From contig MNCI01014563.1 of the NCBI GenBank assembly GCA_015680685.1, positions 8,215 through 72,214 on the forward strand: a DNA stretch of 64,000 nucleotides. The letters are read 5' to 3'. The position numbers and the translations under genes are program-made. The notes under the pieces were generated by a model. The model worked only from the letters and a program-made list of their open reading frames with translations, did not search any database and was not told the DNA's origin. Source of the DNA: Gnetum montanum. Taxonomy: Eukaryota; Streptophyta; Gnetopsida; Gnetales; Gnetaceae. This document shows positions 33,781-44,524 of the stretch, one piece after another. Every line of letters starts with the position of its first letter. Positions within the stretch are counted from its first letter, which is position 1.

Positions 33781-36700
33781 GGCTCCAAAGAAAGAACACA
33801 CTCACTTGGCGCTTGCAAAGGTCAAGGAGGTAAAGAAAACCCTAGGGCACATGACACAAGTGCACGTCGCGGTGCAGGAGGACACGCCATTGACCCGGTA
33901 GGCCGCAATGCCTCCTCTATTTTTTCATGCTTCTATTATCGTTTTTGTTTTTTGCTTTTATTTTGTGATTCAGTTTTAGTTATTCGTGTTTTCTGTCATC
34001 ACGTTGTAGTTATTTTGGCCTTCACATTATCGTTGTTGTTGTTTCGGATGCGGTGGATGCATAAATGCTATGCTAATGTCGCATGCAAGGTCGCCTAAAG
34101 TGCCATCGCTGCGATCGTCATAACCATGGGGGTTTGAATAGTTAAAGTTACTTGGCTTTCGAATGGCGTAGCGTAGAACCCTCAGGAGGGTTTGGCCATG
34201 CGTGATGTGGCAGTGAGACATGTGTTTTGTTAGGGCATATTGTTAATCACCTTGTTAGGGTTAATTACTCTATTGTTATGCTAGGCTATTTTTGCGACGC
34301 TATCGCTTTAATGTTCTTGCTACACTATGTGCAGTAAGAGGGTTATGCTACGGTATATGCTAAGATACTAGGTGTTGCTATGCTGCGTGTGCATTGCACT
34401 TAGACTTAATGCTAACACTTGCTGGTTATGTTATGCAGGGTGGTGCTAAGGCCAATTTTGATTGTCTTAGAAATTGTAGGGGTCCTGTGTTGCGTAAACA
34501 AACTAGTGATCAATGTTCCTTCTCCCCATACACGTGTGGGGGAGCGGGGGGTCTGGTTCAGGAAAGGAGCACATGAGTTCCTATAATTCCTCCTCCAACG
34601 CTTCAGTGTGATCATTTGGTCATACCTAGAGGAGGAAGAGGCAACCATCATAATAGAAGCCCTATTGCCTGGGGCAAGCTAGGGTATCCTGAGGTTTTTG
34701 ACAGATGGGGCAATCAGTAGCAGGCAGGGAGAAGGATCTAGTCAATGCCCCAAAGAGTTGAGGCGTTTGGCTTGGATCTGGGGTATGCCTGAGTACAGCT
34801 GCTACTATCCTTACAACACATTGTTCGTTGCATGTTATATGGGAACGTGCTTTCAAAACCTACCAAGAATCATCTACTGTACTGACGGGTGAGTTTTGCA
34901 GCCCTGTTTTGCTGTATTGTGCAACACTTTCTATGTTAGCCAAACTCTAATAGTATGTTTTTGTTATCAGGTTTTACATTAACAAGTAAGGGCTTCATGA
35001 CAATGCGGGTGTGCTGACCACAGCATGGCTGGCCCTGTAGGAGTTCTCTTCCGCTGAGAATCTGCATGCAGGTGTGATTAGTCAATGCGGGGGTGAGTAC
35101 CACACCTACCTAAACTTATACTCCATTCCCTATGGTAAGTGCAAGGAGTCTGGTTGGCTGGATGAGGGGTGGACACCCTTCAAACCGATCACTGTTGAAA
35201 AAGTTCTAGTTAGTCTTCTGCCGTACTCTTTGTCGTACAAACCTGGTAAGCTAAACAGTGGGTGCTGCATGTTTAAGTGCCTTTACAATCTTTTATGTTT
35301 TCTATGTTTTTATGTTAAGCATTTCTTATGAAAACTGCTATAGGGGTGAAAAAGTCCTAGGAGGTGACAGTGGTAACCACCGAGAACCAGGAGGCAAACA
35401 TCTACTTCAAGTACAGAGAAGTAGATGGGAGCCAATGTTGGATATGCCGTGGGGCTTTGGATTCCTTGGTCTAGAATATCTAAAAGGCTGGGCTTATGGA
35501 TTTGTTCGTAGACTCAAATCTAAGCGTTCCTGCTGCTGAGATGTTCTTGCTGGTCAACTCCTTTTCTGATAAGACAGGCCACTTTTGTACACGCATATAG
35601 GGCGTACGGGTGGTCATTGAAATCAATGACCAGCTGTTCATGGACCTCTTCGGTGTCCCTGCCGCTGGCATCCTCATAGGATCAAAGACCAAGAGGGAGC
35701 TGAACCTTTAGAAGAAGGACGATCAGGAGTGGTTAGGGATCACTAAGGAGTGGAAGGGGTTCCCCATGGAGAAGCTTAAGTCGGGACCCACCAAGGAGGT
35801 TTATCCTGTCTTCCATGCTCGCGCATTCCCCTAGCTGCTTTCCCAAGGGAAGGTCCTAGGGATTGAGTAGGCCTAGGTAATGCGTGAGGTCATGGAGGAG
35901 GGGGCTCACTACAACTGGGCCAAGTTTCTGTGTAAAGGCTTGCAGACTGAAATTTTGGGGCTCCATAAGAAGCTGGAGTCCCATTCCAATATACATTATG
36001 CCTTTTACATAGCCTGCTTGCAGTATTTCGTGGAGTTTCTGGTAGTCCACGAGAATGGAGCCTAGATCATGTGAAATTGCAACCAGATTTCTAGATCGTG
36101 GATTCGCCAGATCCTTTGGACCACCCAAGCCCAAGATCCCCCAAAAATAATTGGGGAGTTGTTCTCTGTGGCAACTAAGGATTGGGTGGCTTGCAACTTT
36201 CATGGCCAAGACAACGTAGGAGAGACGCCCCCTGATTTTGCTGGTAGCATGTCATGGGGGAAACGTCTCATAGTCTAAACTATGGCTAGTAAGTTCTAGT
36301 GGAAGAGGCCTGCTTCAACTGAGAAAACCATGCTCATGGAGGAAGAAGAGGGGCAAAGACTACGGATTAAACTATAGAGGATGCAACCCCCCATTGATAA
36401 ACGTTTTTGTTCATGTTTATTTCTTTTCCTACTTTGTTAATGCCTGCTACGCTAGACAGTGTAGCATAACGTAGTAGCTATTTCAAGCTAACCTATATTG
36501 AGCTAATGCAAACATGTTTCTTGGTTGCCAGAGGAAGAAGAGGAAGAAGAAAACAGTTACGAAGAGGTATCAGCCCCTAAGATAGGGGTGACGAATAAAG
36601 ACATGGAGGCCCCAATCTCAAAGAGAAGGGCCCCGATCAAGAAGAAAGGAGCTCCTGCTGCTAAGGTAAGGACTGTTGTTATTAAGCAGAATCCTCCTAC

Positions 36701-38237
36701 TAATGAGGAGGACATTTTTGGAGACGAAGAGGAGTCTCCATTGAATAAAAAAGACGTTGGTCTCTCAAAAGGAAAGGCACCAGCACATGAAGAAGAGGTC
36801 TGTAGAAACCCGGCAGGGGCCTCTACCAAGGCTGCCATCATTGTTTTGCATCAGCAGGAAGGGGGACCACAATTAGATGCTGGTGAGTTCTGCAATATGT
36901 CTACGTTGTCATAGCCCATTTTGGTCATTGATGATTCTTTTAGTTGCATGATAGACGCCACTGTTAATGTTGCAGGACACCCTCTGATTCGTGTGGGACC
37001 ATGGGTCGAGACCCCTGATAAGTTTACGTTTATGCAGGGAATCATCAATGACATGATCAGTCGCCTTAGGTGGATCGACCTTGAAGTGGGTAAGTCGTAG
37101 AGTTAGGTGCTCTCATGTTGCTATGCTAGAGTTTCTCGAATTTGTTAACCTTGCTATGCTAATACGACTGATATGCTCTTTATGTTGGTGGCAACCTCAC
37201 GACTCAAATGGGACCTGACACAACCTTTGAAAGTTGGTGCCATGCCTACATTCCCACTCGAAGTGACCGAGGTGTTTCATCACGTATACGATGAGGCTTG
37301 TAAATGCGCTTTGCACTCGACTCGCTCCTTATGGGAGTACAAGCGCATCAACGAAGACCTATGGAAACAGGTCCAAAAAGTTAAGCAAGAGAAGGCCGAC
37401 CTAAGCGTCGAGGTGGAAAACCTGAAATTGAGAAACGAATTCCTCATAGCCCATGATACTAATAATGAGGACTGGAGCATGGTTGTGATAGACCATGCCA
37501 GATTTTGGACAGTCGTGCGTCAGAATAATGAAGCCACCCACGAATTAATAGAATAGCAGATGCAAAAGGACTTGTTGGCCTAGAAATGTCAGGATTGGAA
37601 AGATTTCAGCTCCAGGGTTTATGAATGGGGGCAGTCCTAGAAAAACCACAAACATATATATAAACTGGAGCATGCCACCTATCGTAAACTGTATAGGGAC
37701 ACCGCTATGGAGGCATTTACCTATAAAGAATTGTAAATGCTATTGACACTTTTGAGGCCTACGACAAGTTCAAAGAGTAGGTAAAGGTTATGGAATCTCC
37801 TAAATAGGAAGTGGACCTTCCCATAGGCGAGACAACAACCAGATCCTTTTCTCCGGGACCACCAAGGTGGATGACCACCGAAAGAGAGAGAGCTGTTGCA
37901 AACGCTAAACCAAGCAATAGGTGTTGGGTGGATATTATGGCAGAGAAGGTCTGGCGTCGCCTCGGGTTTGGTTTAGACTAGATACCCTTCGAGACGGATG
38001 TAGGTCCATCTCAAGTTGATCGCCTTCTGCTGTGTTAATGCTTGTGCTTTGTTATAGTTTGCGTGTGTTTCCCTAGCTGACTACTTCATTTCTATGATGC
38101 AGGTTCCTGATGGTGGCATAGGGCCCGTAGAGGGCAAGAATGAAGGGACGACAGAGGATAACGTAGGGGAAGGTGATGCAGAAGGGGGTGATGTAGAAGC
38201 AGATGACGAAGATGATGCGAGTAGAGAAAACCCATGA
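33781..38237 (+). pseudogene. Gene B: eight-exon antisense gene with FCP1-like domain inside a retrotransposon
   Basis: Proposed exons: 33,781-33,897; 34,439-34,888; 34,971-35,245; 35,344 to about 36,392; 36,532-36,882; 36,976-37,089; about 37,188-38,036; 38,103-38,237. Four junctions have GT-AG ends and keep phase (1-2, 2-3, 3-4, 5-6). The protein starts MAPKKEHTHLALAKVKEV. Exons 2-3 resemble an FCP1/TIM50-type phosphatase. Exon 4 has a domain like that of Gene A (RVVIEINDQLFMDLFGVP). Exon 5 is acidic then Lys-rich. Exon 7 is a coiled coil (VKQEKADLSVEVENLKLR). Exon 8 is acidic and ends GDVEADDEDDASRENP. About fifteen in-frame stops, mostly TAG, mark decay. The acceptor of exon 7 is not consensus. 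It may be an accessory gene of the element or a captured host gene; its role is unknown. Confidence 0.65.
34439..35245 (+). pseudogene. FCP1/TIM50-like HAD phosphatase domain of Gene B (exons 2-3)
   Basis: Blocks in order: RPILIVLEIVGVLCCV (HAD motif I, normally LVLDLDGxL), GVWFRKGAHEFL and FLLQRFSVIIWSYLE (the RPGxxEFLxxxxxxFxVxIWSS block), PKELRRLAW, CYYPYNTLFVACYMGTCF (normally NTLxVDDSPxK), then GVLTTAWLAL and EFSSAENLHAGV (normally a LxxYLexLaxAxNVqxyv tail). Both nucleophile-site aspartates of motif I read Glu and Val, and the DDS of the third motif reads ACY. So the domain would be catalytically dead or was already a pseudo-enzyme. A stop at 34,583 and two in exon 3 follow. A profile search would settle the assignment. 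Confidence 0.6.
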
Positions 38238-38404
38238 TAGCATGAGATTTTTTTTGAAATTTTGAATTTTTGTAGAATTTTTGCAAACATTGTCTAAAAG
38301 ACAAAAATTTTGAATAAAGAGAAAAATTTCGAAAAAGAAGTTGATCTTAAGCTAACTTATGCATTGGCTACTTGCTTTATATAAAATTTTCATGCCTTTA
38401 TGTT

Positions 38405-38715
38405 TTAGTTTTAGGTCATTTTGAGCCACTGCTAGTTTTAAGCCATTTCAGGCTACTACTAGTTTCAAGCCATTTCGTGCTATTGCTAGTTTTATGCCAT
38501 TTCAGGCTATTGTTAGTTTTAGGCCATTTTGGGCCATAGTGTAACATAGTTTTAGGCCATTTCAGGCCGTGGGGGAGCATAGTTTTAGGCCATTTAGGGT
38601 CATTGCTAGTTTTAGGCCATTTTGGGTCGTTGCTAGTTTTAGGCCATTTCGAGCCATTGTTAGTTTTAGGCCATTTCAGGCCATTACTAGTTTTAGGCCG
38701 TTTCGGGCCATAGCG
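38405..38715. repeat. 27-bp minisatellite in the Tat intron, 5' side
   Basis: The core AGTTTTAGGCCATTTCGGGC recurs about every 27 bp (38,407, 38,434, 38,461, 38,488, 38,515, then two 33-bp steps, then 27 again). On the minus strand it stays open and repeats a nonapeptide near SNDPKWPKT (38,416-38,745). It begins 170 bp after the Gene B stop codon. Confidence 0.9.
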
Positions 38716-38933
38716 TAGCATGCCAAAGAGATGATATGTTAACAATTTGGAGAACGGCTAACTGGTAACTTACATAGACAAATGGATGCAAAACAACAAA
38801 ATATGGTAAATGTGCAAAAGATGGCGATTGGACAGGAGGTAGTGGGGTTGCTACGCTATGGTAGCTGCTTCTTGGCCCATCGTGGGTTGAGCGAAATGTA
38901 AGGCCGAGACGCTTTGTCAGGGCTTTCATTTAC

Positions 38934-39480
38934 ATCATTGTCCCCCACTTGGAAGGACAACTTAGCCCATGCGCTTTCGTTTTAAAAAACAGCCTGTTGA
39001 GCTGATTCCCCCGCTGGATGGTTAGTGCATGTGTAAGCAAGCGCTTCATTCTCAGAGGTTACGACCTCTGAGCCCTGCTCCATGTCTACGTTATTGATAG
39101 CTTATGCCACTATCTCGTCACCATGGATCACCACCTCCCTACTTACGTATGGTAGGTGGATTTCCTGATGAATGGGTGAAGAGACAGCTGTAAGTTGTGC
39201 TAACCATGATCTCTCGAGGATTAGGTTAAACCCAGGCATCTCCTTGACCACGATCAATGTTGTGTTCATGGGGAACTGATCCCTTGCCACGAAGTCTATG
39301 TGGACCATGCCCTTCACCCCGACCCACACCTCATTAAAAGACCTCAGGCATGACGTCATTGTGGGTTTGATCTGGTTGACCAAGCCCAACTTATCTACGA
39401 TAAGGAAGGGGATGAAATTCGTGGTAGCCCCATCATCAACGTGTACCCTTCAGATCCGGTATTGGCCAATCCTAATTGTG
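38934..39480 (-). pseudogene. Tat aspartic protease
   Basis: The active-site block reads VHVDDGATTNFIPF (about 39,420-39,445), matching the VDNGSSxNV form of Tat/Ogre proteases with DDG at the catalytic site. The frame 39,102-39,389 continues with VKGMVHIDFVARDQFPMNTT and PGFNLILERSWLAQLTAVSS, the GRPW-like end. A stop after GDEIVA and a poly-T frame slip follow. It would cut the gag-pol precursor. Confidence 0.85.
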
Positions 39481-39489
39481 ATGAATATG

Positions 39490-42400
39490 GGTGCTGTACT
39501 GAAAGTCAGTTGAGACAGTTTTGGCTCTGCAGGTGTCTGGCATGTCATCGTTGACCGGGATCACCGTAAACATGTGGATTAGAGTCTCACGATGTGGGAC
39601 GGACATCATGATTAGGTCGTACAAGCTCAATGTAGTATTTTTTTGTTTTAGAGCTTGCTTGACCTGAGTGAGGGCATCCAAGAGATCCTGACCACCTCCC
39701 TGTTTACTACATTTCTCCTCTTCTATTTGTCCCAGAAGACGAATTTTTTGAGGAGGGACGATTTTGGATTTGGGTTCAGCCCCTTTTTGGTGGGGCAGCG
39801 TGGATTGTGTGGTTATAGCAAAGTCCTTCTTTGGTGATGAGGGCGTAAATGCAAGGGGTGAATATGTAGGCTTGGAAACACCTGATGTGGTACTTCCCCT
39901 TAACATCTCACCTGCAAAACACATTTCCCATTTTTTCAGATGAGAAGGTTGTTCAACTATTTCGCGTGAGATGGGGGCTGTTGAAGGAGTCGGCCCCCTA
40001 ATGACAAATGGAGCTAACGGTGTTAACGGGCGAGGTGGTATGGTTTTGCTAATAGGTGGCATGAGGGTGGATGCCTAGGGAGGGACTCTCAAAACAAATG
40101 ACTGTTGCAAGCTTCGACGAGCCACTAGTGATGCTGGTGTGCTACGCTGATGCACACTGACCACGAACGGCTGTTGGGGTGGCCTAGGATCACTGTTAAA
40201 GCCGATGGTGTTGATAACATAACCTGTGTTGTTGGCATTGAGGGCGTCTGTGTAGATGTGCAGAGATTGATTCTTAGGGCATACTAGGTTGCTTTCATCC
40301 AACATCAGTTTCCCCTCATCAATCATCCTTTGGATGTCATCCTTCTATGCTAGATAGTAATCCGTGTTGTGACCACATTATTGGTGGTAGTCACAAAACC
40401 TATCTAGCCTGAAACCCTTAGGAACTGGGGGCTCATTGGGCAAGGCCAAAGAGGGGTTCCTAAGGAGCTCGCAGTAGTGCGGATGTCTCCTGATTCCTTA
40501 TTTCGACATCTGCTTGTGTTGGATATGCCCCATTACTAGTAGCTGCTTCAGAAGTTCTGAAGGCTTGAGAGGTAGTGGGGTATACTTTGAGCGATCTTTA
40601 CACTCAAAGTTCGGTTTGGGTTGTGCAAATGTTTCGGGTACAGGTATGGGAGGTTGCAGCACATTGCCCTGCTTGGGCATGGGATTGGCTACAGGTGCGG
40701 TTGGTTTCTTATTATTCTTGTTACCATTGTTACTAGGTTTGGGCTTGGCCTCGATCGCCACAGTGGCCACTATGATTGTTGGGGCTTTACCCTTGTCCTT
40801 CTTTGTGAAGGTGTTTTTGTAGGTAATATAGGCTGGGTCTTTGCTTGCCTTGGTTGCATCTTGTATGCTCATAGTCTGAGTGAAGGCTTGACTAAGAGTG
40901 TAAGGAGCAAAGTAATACAGTTTAGACTTGATGAAGTCATTTACTGCATCCTTAAAGTCGACTAGAAAGTGGGCCTCCGCGATGGGCTCGCGGATTTCAT
41001 TAAGGGTTGAACTCCAACGCTGGATGAACTTTTGGACCAGTTCTAGAGGATTCTGCTTCATGCTCATCAATTGATCCAGTGTGGTTTTCGCCTTCAAGTT
41101 ATGCTTGAAGTGCATCACAAACTAGGTCAAAAGTTCCTCTAGAGTTGAAATAGATGAGCGTGGCAGTGCATGGTACCAATTTAAGGCTTTCCCGACCAGA
41201 GACATGGCAAATGCATGTATAATTGTGTGCGTCCATTGTTGCAACAGAAGGGATTCAGACCTAAAGGTAATAAGATGTGCATTGGGATCTCCCTCTTCGT
41301 CATATTTCGTGAAGTGTGAGAGGAACATCCTTGGGGGTAACGTTAGTGCGGGGATTGCAGGGCTGATGGGGTCATCTTAGTAAAAGTCCACGACTTGTAC
41401 CATGTCAAACCCGACAGCCTTGAGTCATTTTATTTCCTTGGTAAGGGTTTGGATAAGCTGGAATGCTTGATCTAGACCCTGCGATGATGTGGACGGCTGG
41501 GGAACTGCCGAGGCAGTTCCCATCTGTGGAGTGAGTAGGGCGGTAGTGTGACCCATCAATGGTACCATTGGGGTGGCCCCTATGAATGGTTGTGGCTGAG
41601 CTGTCCACCACCCAATGGGTGGTGCTATTGAAGCGGCAGCCATCGGTTACACCATGGAATGGGCGACTTGTGTGTGAGGTGGAAAAGATCATATTCTTCC
41701 GCCAGGTTGTACCGTTTGTGGGGTTTGGTAGATCTGAGGGTGAACATAATGAGACATTTGCGATGGTAGTGGAATAGGTGAAGAAGTGAATGGGGTCCAC
41801 CATGTGGACAGCCCTGGGCCCTCCATAGTTGGTGGGACAGATGTGAATGTAGGAATGGAAACAGAAGTTGCATACGATTGTGAAGTAGGTACGGTATAAA
41901 CATACCGCAGGGTAGTCGTGATTGGGGCATGTCGCGAAGCAAAAAGGGATTGATGAATAACTTGCGGAGAAATGGTGACTAAAGTCCAGATAGGGATGTG
42001 GGCATTTTGATACGCCGTGGGCACGGTATGACTACCCATGATAGGTGGGATTGTGGGCTGCAGTGGTGTGGCCATGATCCCGAAGGGAGCGGCAATAGTC
42101 AGTAGATTGGTCTAGAAGGACTGGGTAGGAGGGATGGTGACGGGGTTGACCTAACCTCCCCCATTGGATTGAGAATCTAGTTCCTCCTGTCCATCTTGTA
42201 AGACCTCGTCATGGTGAGACGCTACGTCTTGCACCTCGCTTGGCTTAGACAGACATATCAGCTGATTTAAAAGCCATTTTTGCGCTTCTGTCAAAGGGAT
42301 GAAAGCATTGGGAGTGGGAATAAATTCCTTCCTGTTGCAGTAGGCGAACTCGAAGCTATGCTTCTCTTCGAACTCTTGTGCATCTAGGGGCAGGTTTGCC

Positions 42401-42591
42401 TGCACCTTAGCACAGAGGAAATTGTATTGTTCATGTTGCTTAGCCAAACCTTCGGGTCCTTGGTTTTGGATCCTGAGGGATCGGTGTGGCCCCAACCCTG
42501 GGCTGGGCAGTTGCTCAGCACTTGTGGTGCCTTAGATTGTGAGAGGAACCTTGAGGTTAGCAGTAGTAACAAAGGTAGTTGCGGCAGCCAT
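39490..42591 (-). pseudogene. Tat gag
   Basis: I take the start at 42,591 (MAAATTFVTTANLKV), the first Met after the leader. A Pro/Thr-rich N-terminal part (41,400-42,150) precedes the capsid core at about 40,900-41,330 (DPNAHLITFRSESLLLQQW, LVGKALNWYHALPRSSIST). The lineage-typical C-x2-H-x4-H-x3 motif is CDYHQ, stop, CGHNTDYY near 40,395, followed by KDDIQRMIDEGKL. Several TAG stops interrupt it. The frames 40,498-41,118 and 39,472-40,062 are long open remnants. Gag would form the particle. Confidence 0.85.
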
Positions 42592-42834
42592 TGTTATGAA
42601 GTTAAAAGGATTGCGAATGAAAGAAACAAGAAAATCTAGCAACAATCTAAGGCTTTATGTCCTGTAGGGTTCTGGAGGGACCGTCGAAGTGACCAATCTG
42701 CACCGCACGATGTGTAAATAACCACAAATGGGTGTCAATTTTGCGCTAATGCATATCAGGATGCAGAATGCTTACAGGACTACTATAAAACATGGAAAGG
42801 ACACTAAAAGGCCCTGCTTCTAGCGCCAGAAAAC
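42592..42834 (-). other. Tat primer-binding site and leader
   Basis: Immediately inside the 5' LTR end the minus strand reads GTTTTCTGGCGCTAGAAGCA at about 42,834-42,815. This form (TGGCGCTAGAAG) also stands beside the LTR of the short element at 63.7 kb. I do not assign the tRNA with confidence. The rest is untranslated leader with no other signal. Confidence 0.7.
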
Positions 42835-44524
42835 TGTAGTGACCAAAAATGTCGGTGGCTGGAAAACACGAAGGGGTCGTCAGTCGCGACAGTCTTAACC
42901 CCGGATCCGTGTGAGGGCCGTGCTAGATAAAACAGAAATGGGATGCCTTGAATAGTCTGGTCGATTAGATAGGGACTTAGTCGGTGTTAATATAACCTTT
43001 CGTAAACGGATAATTTGAAAACAAGCCTTTTAGCATAAAATGATAACTTTAAATGAAAAATGGACTGAAAACAATGTAAAAATGCAATGTTAAGTAAGAA
43101 AACACTATAAAATGAAGTTAGGAAAATGCACCGCTTCAAGATTATGACTTCACTCTATCAAGGTGGATACAATTGGTTGCACGACACTGGGAGGCGTAGA
43201 GATCCCAAAGGTAACCAAGACATCTAGAGCAAGATAATTGTATGCTTGAATGCAGACTCAGGAGTCAACAATGCAAAATGCTATGAGGATAGCAGGAAGG
43301 GTGGAACAGAATGCCAAATGAGAGTGCCAACCATTTATAGTGTCAAACAAGATGTTCACAATGCTTAGGATTACAATGCCAACGTTTTGCTTGGCCGTTA
43401 GCCAATTCATCAACTAGCCACCCAACCTCCTCTTTGAGTGTTACTCATTGGGGTATTTATAAGGCCAAGGGCACGTGAAAGATGTGGTTTGGACATCGCG
43501 TGTCCTGGGCCCATGTTGACTTGTCTGTGTTGCATGGGCGTGCATGACCATTGAACATGTATGACCGTTGTAATTACGAGCTTGCCATGTCGTAATTGCG
43601 AGCCTGCCATGCCGTAATTGCAAGTCTTCCATGCCATAATTACGCTATCAGAACTTGGAGATGTGTGCCAACGGTGTAAATAGGTGAGATGCATTGATTT
43701 AGCGTAATTGCTTGCTATGTTGCACTATGCCTTGTAGCGTAGCCGCCAGTTCAAAGCAAAAAATTACGTTGCGTCCTGTTGCATGTGTTGGAAACTTTTG
43801 AAGCGCGTTGACTGTTTATTGCATATTTGCTATGCTACGCTATGCGTAGCTGGCCTTAGTAGTAGAAACGTCGCCAATCTGCAAACTTTACCTTTTGCAT
43901 TGCGAAACTTGCAAACTTGTTGATCCCACCCTTTGAGATGCCTTTTGTTGCTCCAGTAGAGTTGCTACGCTATGCTATGCTACGTAGCGTATTGTAGCGT
44001 AGCAACCAACATAGCCTACTTTTTGCTGAGTTTGCTATTTTCTGGTGAAGGAGCCATTGCTGAAGAACTTGGAGCTGAGCGAAGCAACTGTTTTCAAAGG
44101 TTAGAGGCGCTAACTTAGTGCAATTGAAAATCACTAAGTAGGCCGAGCCTTCCTATCTTACTCTCGCTACGCTATGCCACGTTGTGTAGCACAGCATAGT
44201 GTAACACCTTGTCTTGCAACAATTTACGATTGACTGTTTGAACAACTGCCTCCCGAAGCCTGCTACGCTATATAGCGTTGTGTAGCATTGCAAACTCCTT
44301 GACTAGAAAACTTGCCAAACTGTTTTGCACATCTTGAGCATCGTCGGCAACTCTCCTCATTGCTTCTGTGTAGGCTGTCAGCTGGACGAATTACCTAGCT
44401 AGAAAATTTGCCAAACTGTTCAACCTAAGGCCCAGAACATCCATCTCTTGATGAACTGCCATGATGTTGCTTGAATTGCGATAACCTAGTGAAGCAAGGA
44501 TGCCCAAGAATTTAGGGTGTTTCA
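42835..44524 (-). repeat. Tat element 5' LTR (right)
   Basis: 1,690 bp from TGTAGTGACC to GTGTTTCA. TATAAATA on the minus strand is at 43,454-43,461. The palindrome clusters recur at about 43,700-43,743, 43,828-43,850, 43,963-44,003, 44,165-44,205 and 44,259-44,291. Small deletions in two clusters explain the 43-bp shortfall against the other LTR. Confidence 0.95.

Larger units (their letters stand above)
32742..38933 (-). other. Presumed Ogre-type intron between protease and RT
   Basis: Protease coding runs out near 38,940 and RT coding begins near 32,741. The gap has no sense-strand coding domain. A donor candidate GTAAAT lies at 38,933-38,928 (minus) and an acceptor TTTTGGCAG ends at 32,742. 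Ogre elements are known to splice out a region at this same place. The gap is unusually long and contains Gene B in antisense plus two minisatellites. Exact splice sites are inference. Confidence 0.55.
25765..44524 (-). mobile_element. Tat/Ogre-type Ty3/gypsy retrotransposon carrying an antisense gene
   Basis: This 18,760-bp element lies on the minus strand with LTRs of 1,733 and 1,690 bp and a perfect target duplication ACCTA (25,760-25,764 and 44,525-44,529). Order in transcription: 5' LTR (right), primer site, gag, protease, a 6.2-kb presumed intron holding Gene B on the other strand, RT, RNase H, a second archaeal-type RNase H, integrase, a spacer with a 30-bp minisatellite, polypurine tract and 3' LTR (left). 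Two RNase H domains mark the Tat lineage. Great length and a gap between protease and RT are Ogre traits. Confidence 0.92.

Noticed and set aside
33781-38237. Gene B as an ordinary functional host gene
   Set aside because: It carries about fifteen in-frame stops, lies between protease and RT of one retrotransposon with intact target duplication, and shares motifs with that element's LTR.
40514-40965. Plus-strand open frames of 102 and 114 codons
   Set aside because: Both are shadows of the Tat gag frame on the minus strand.
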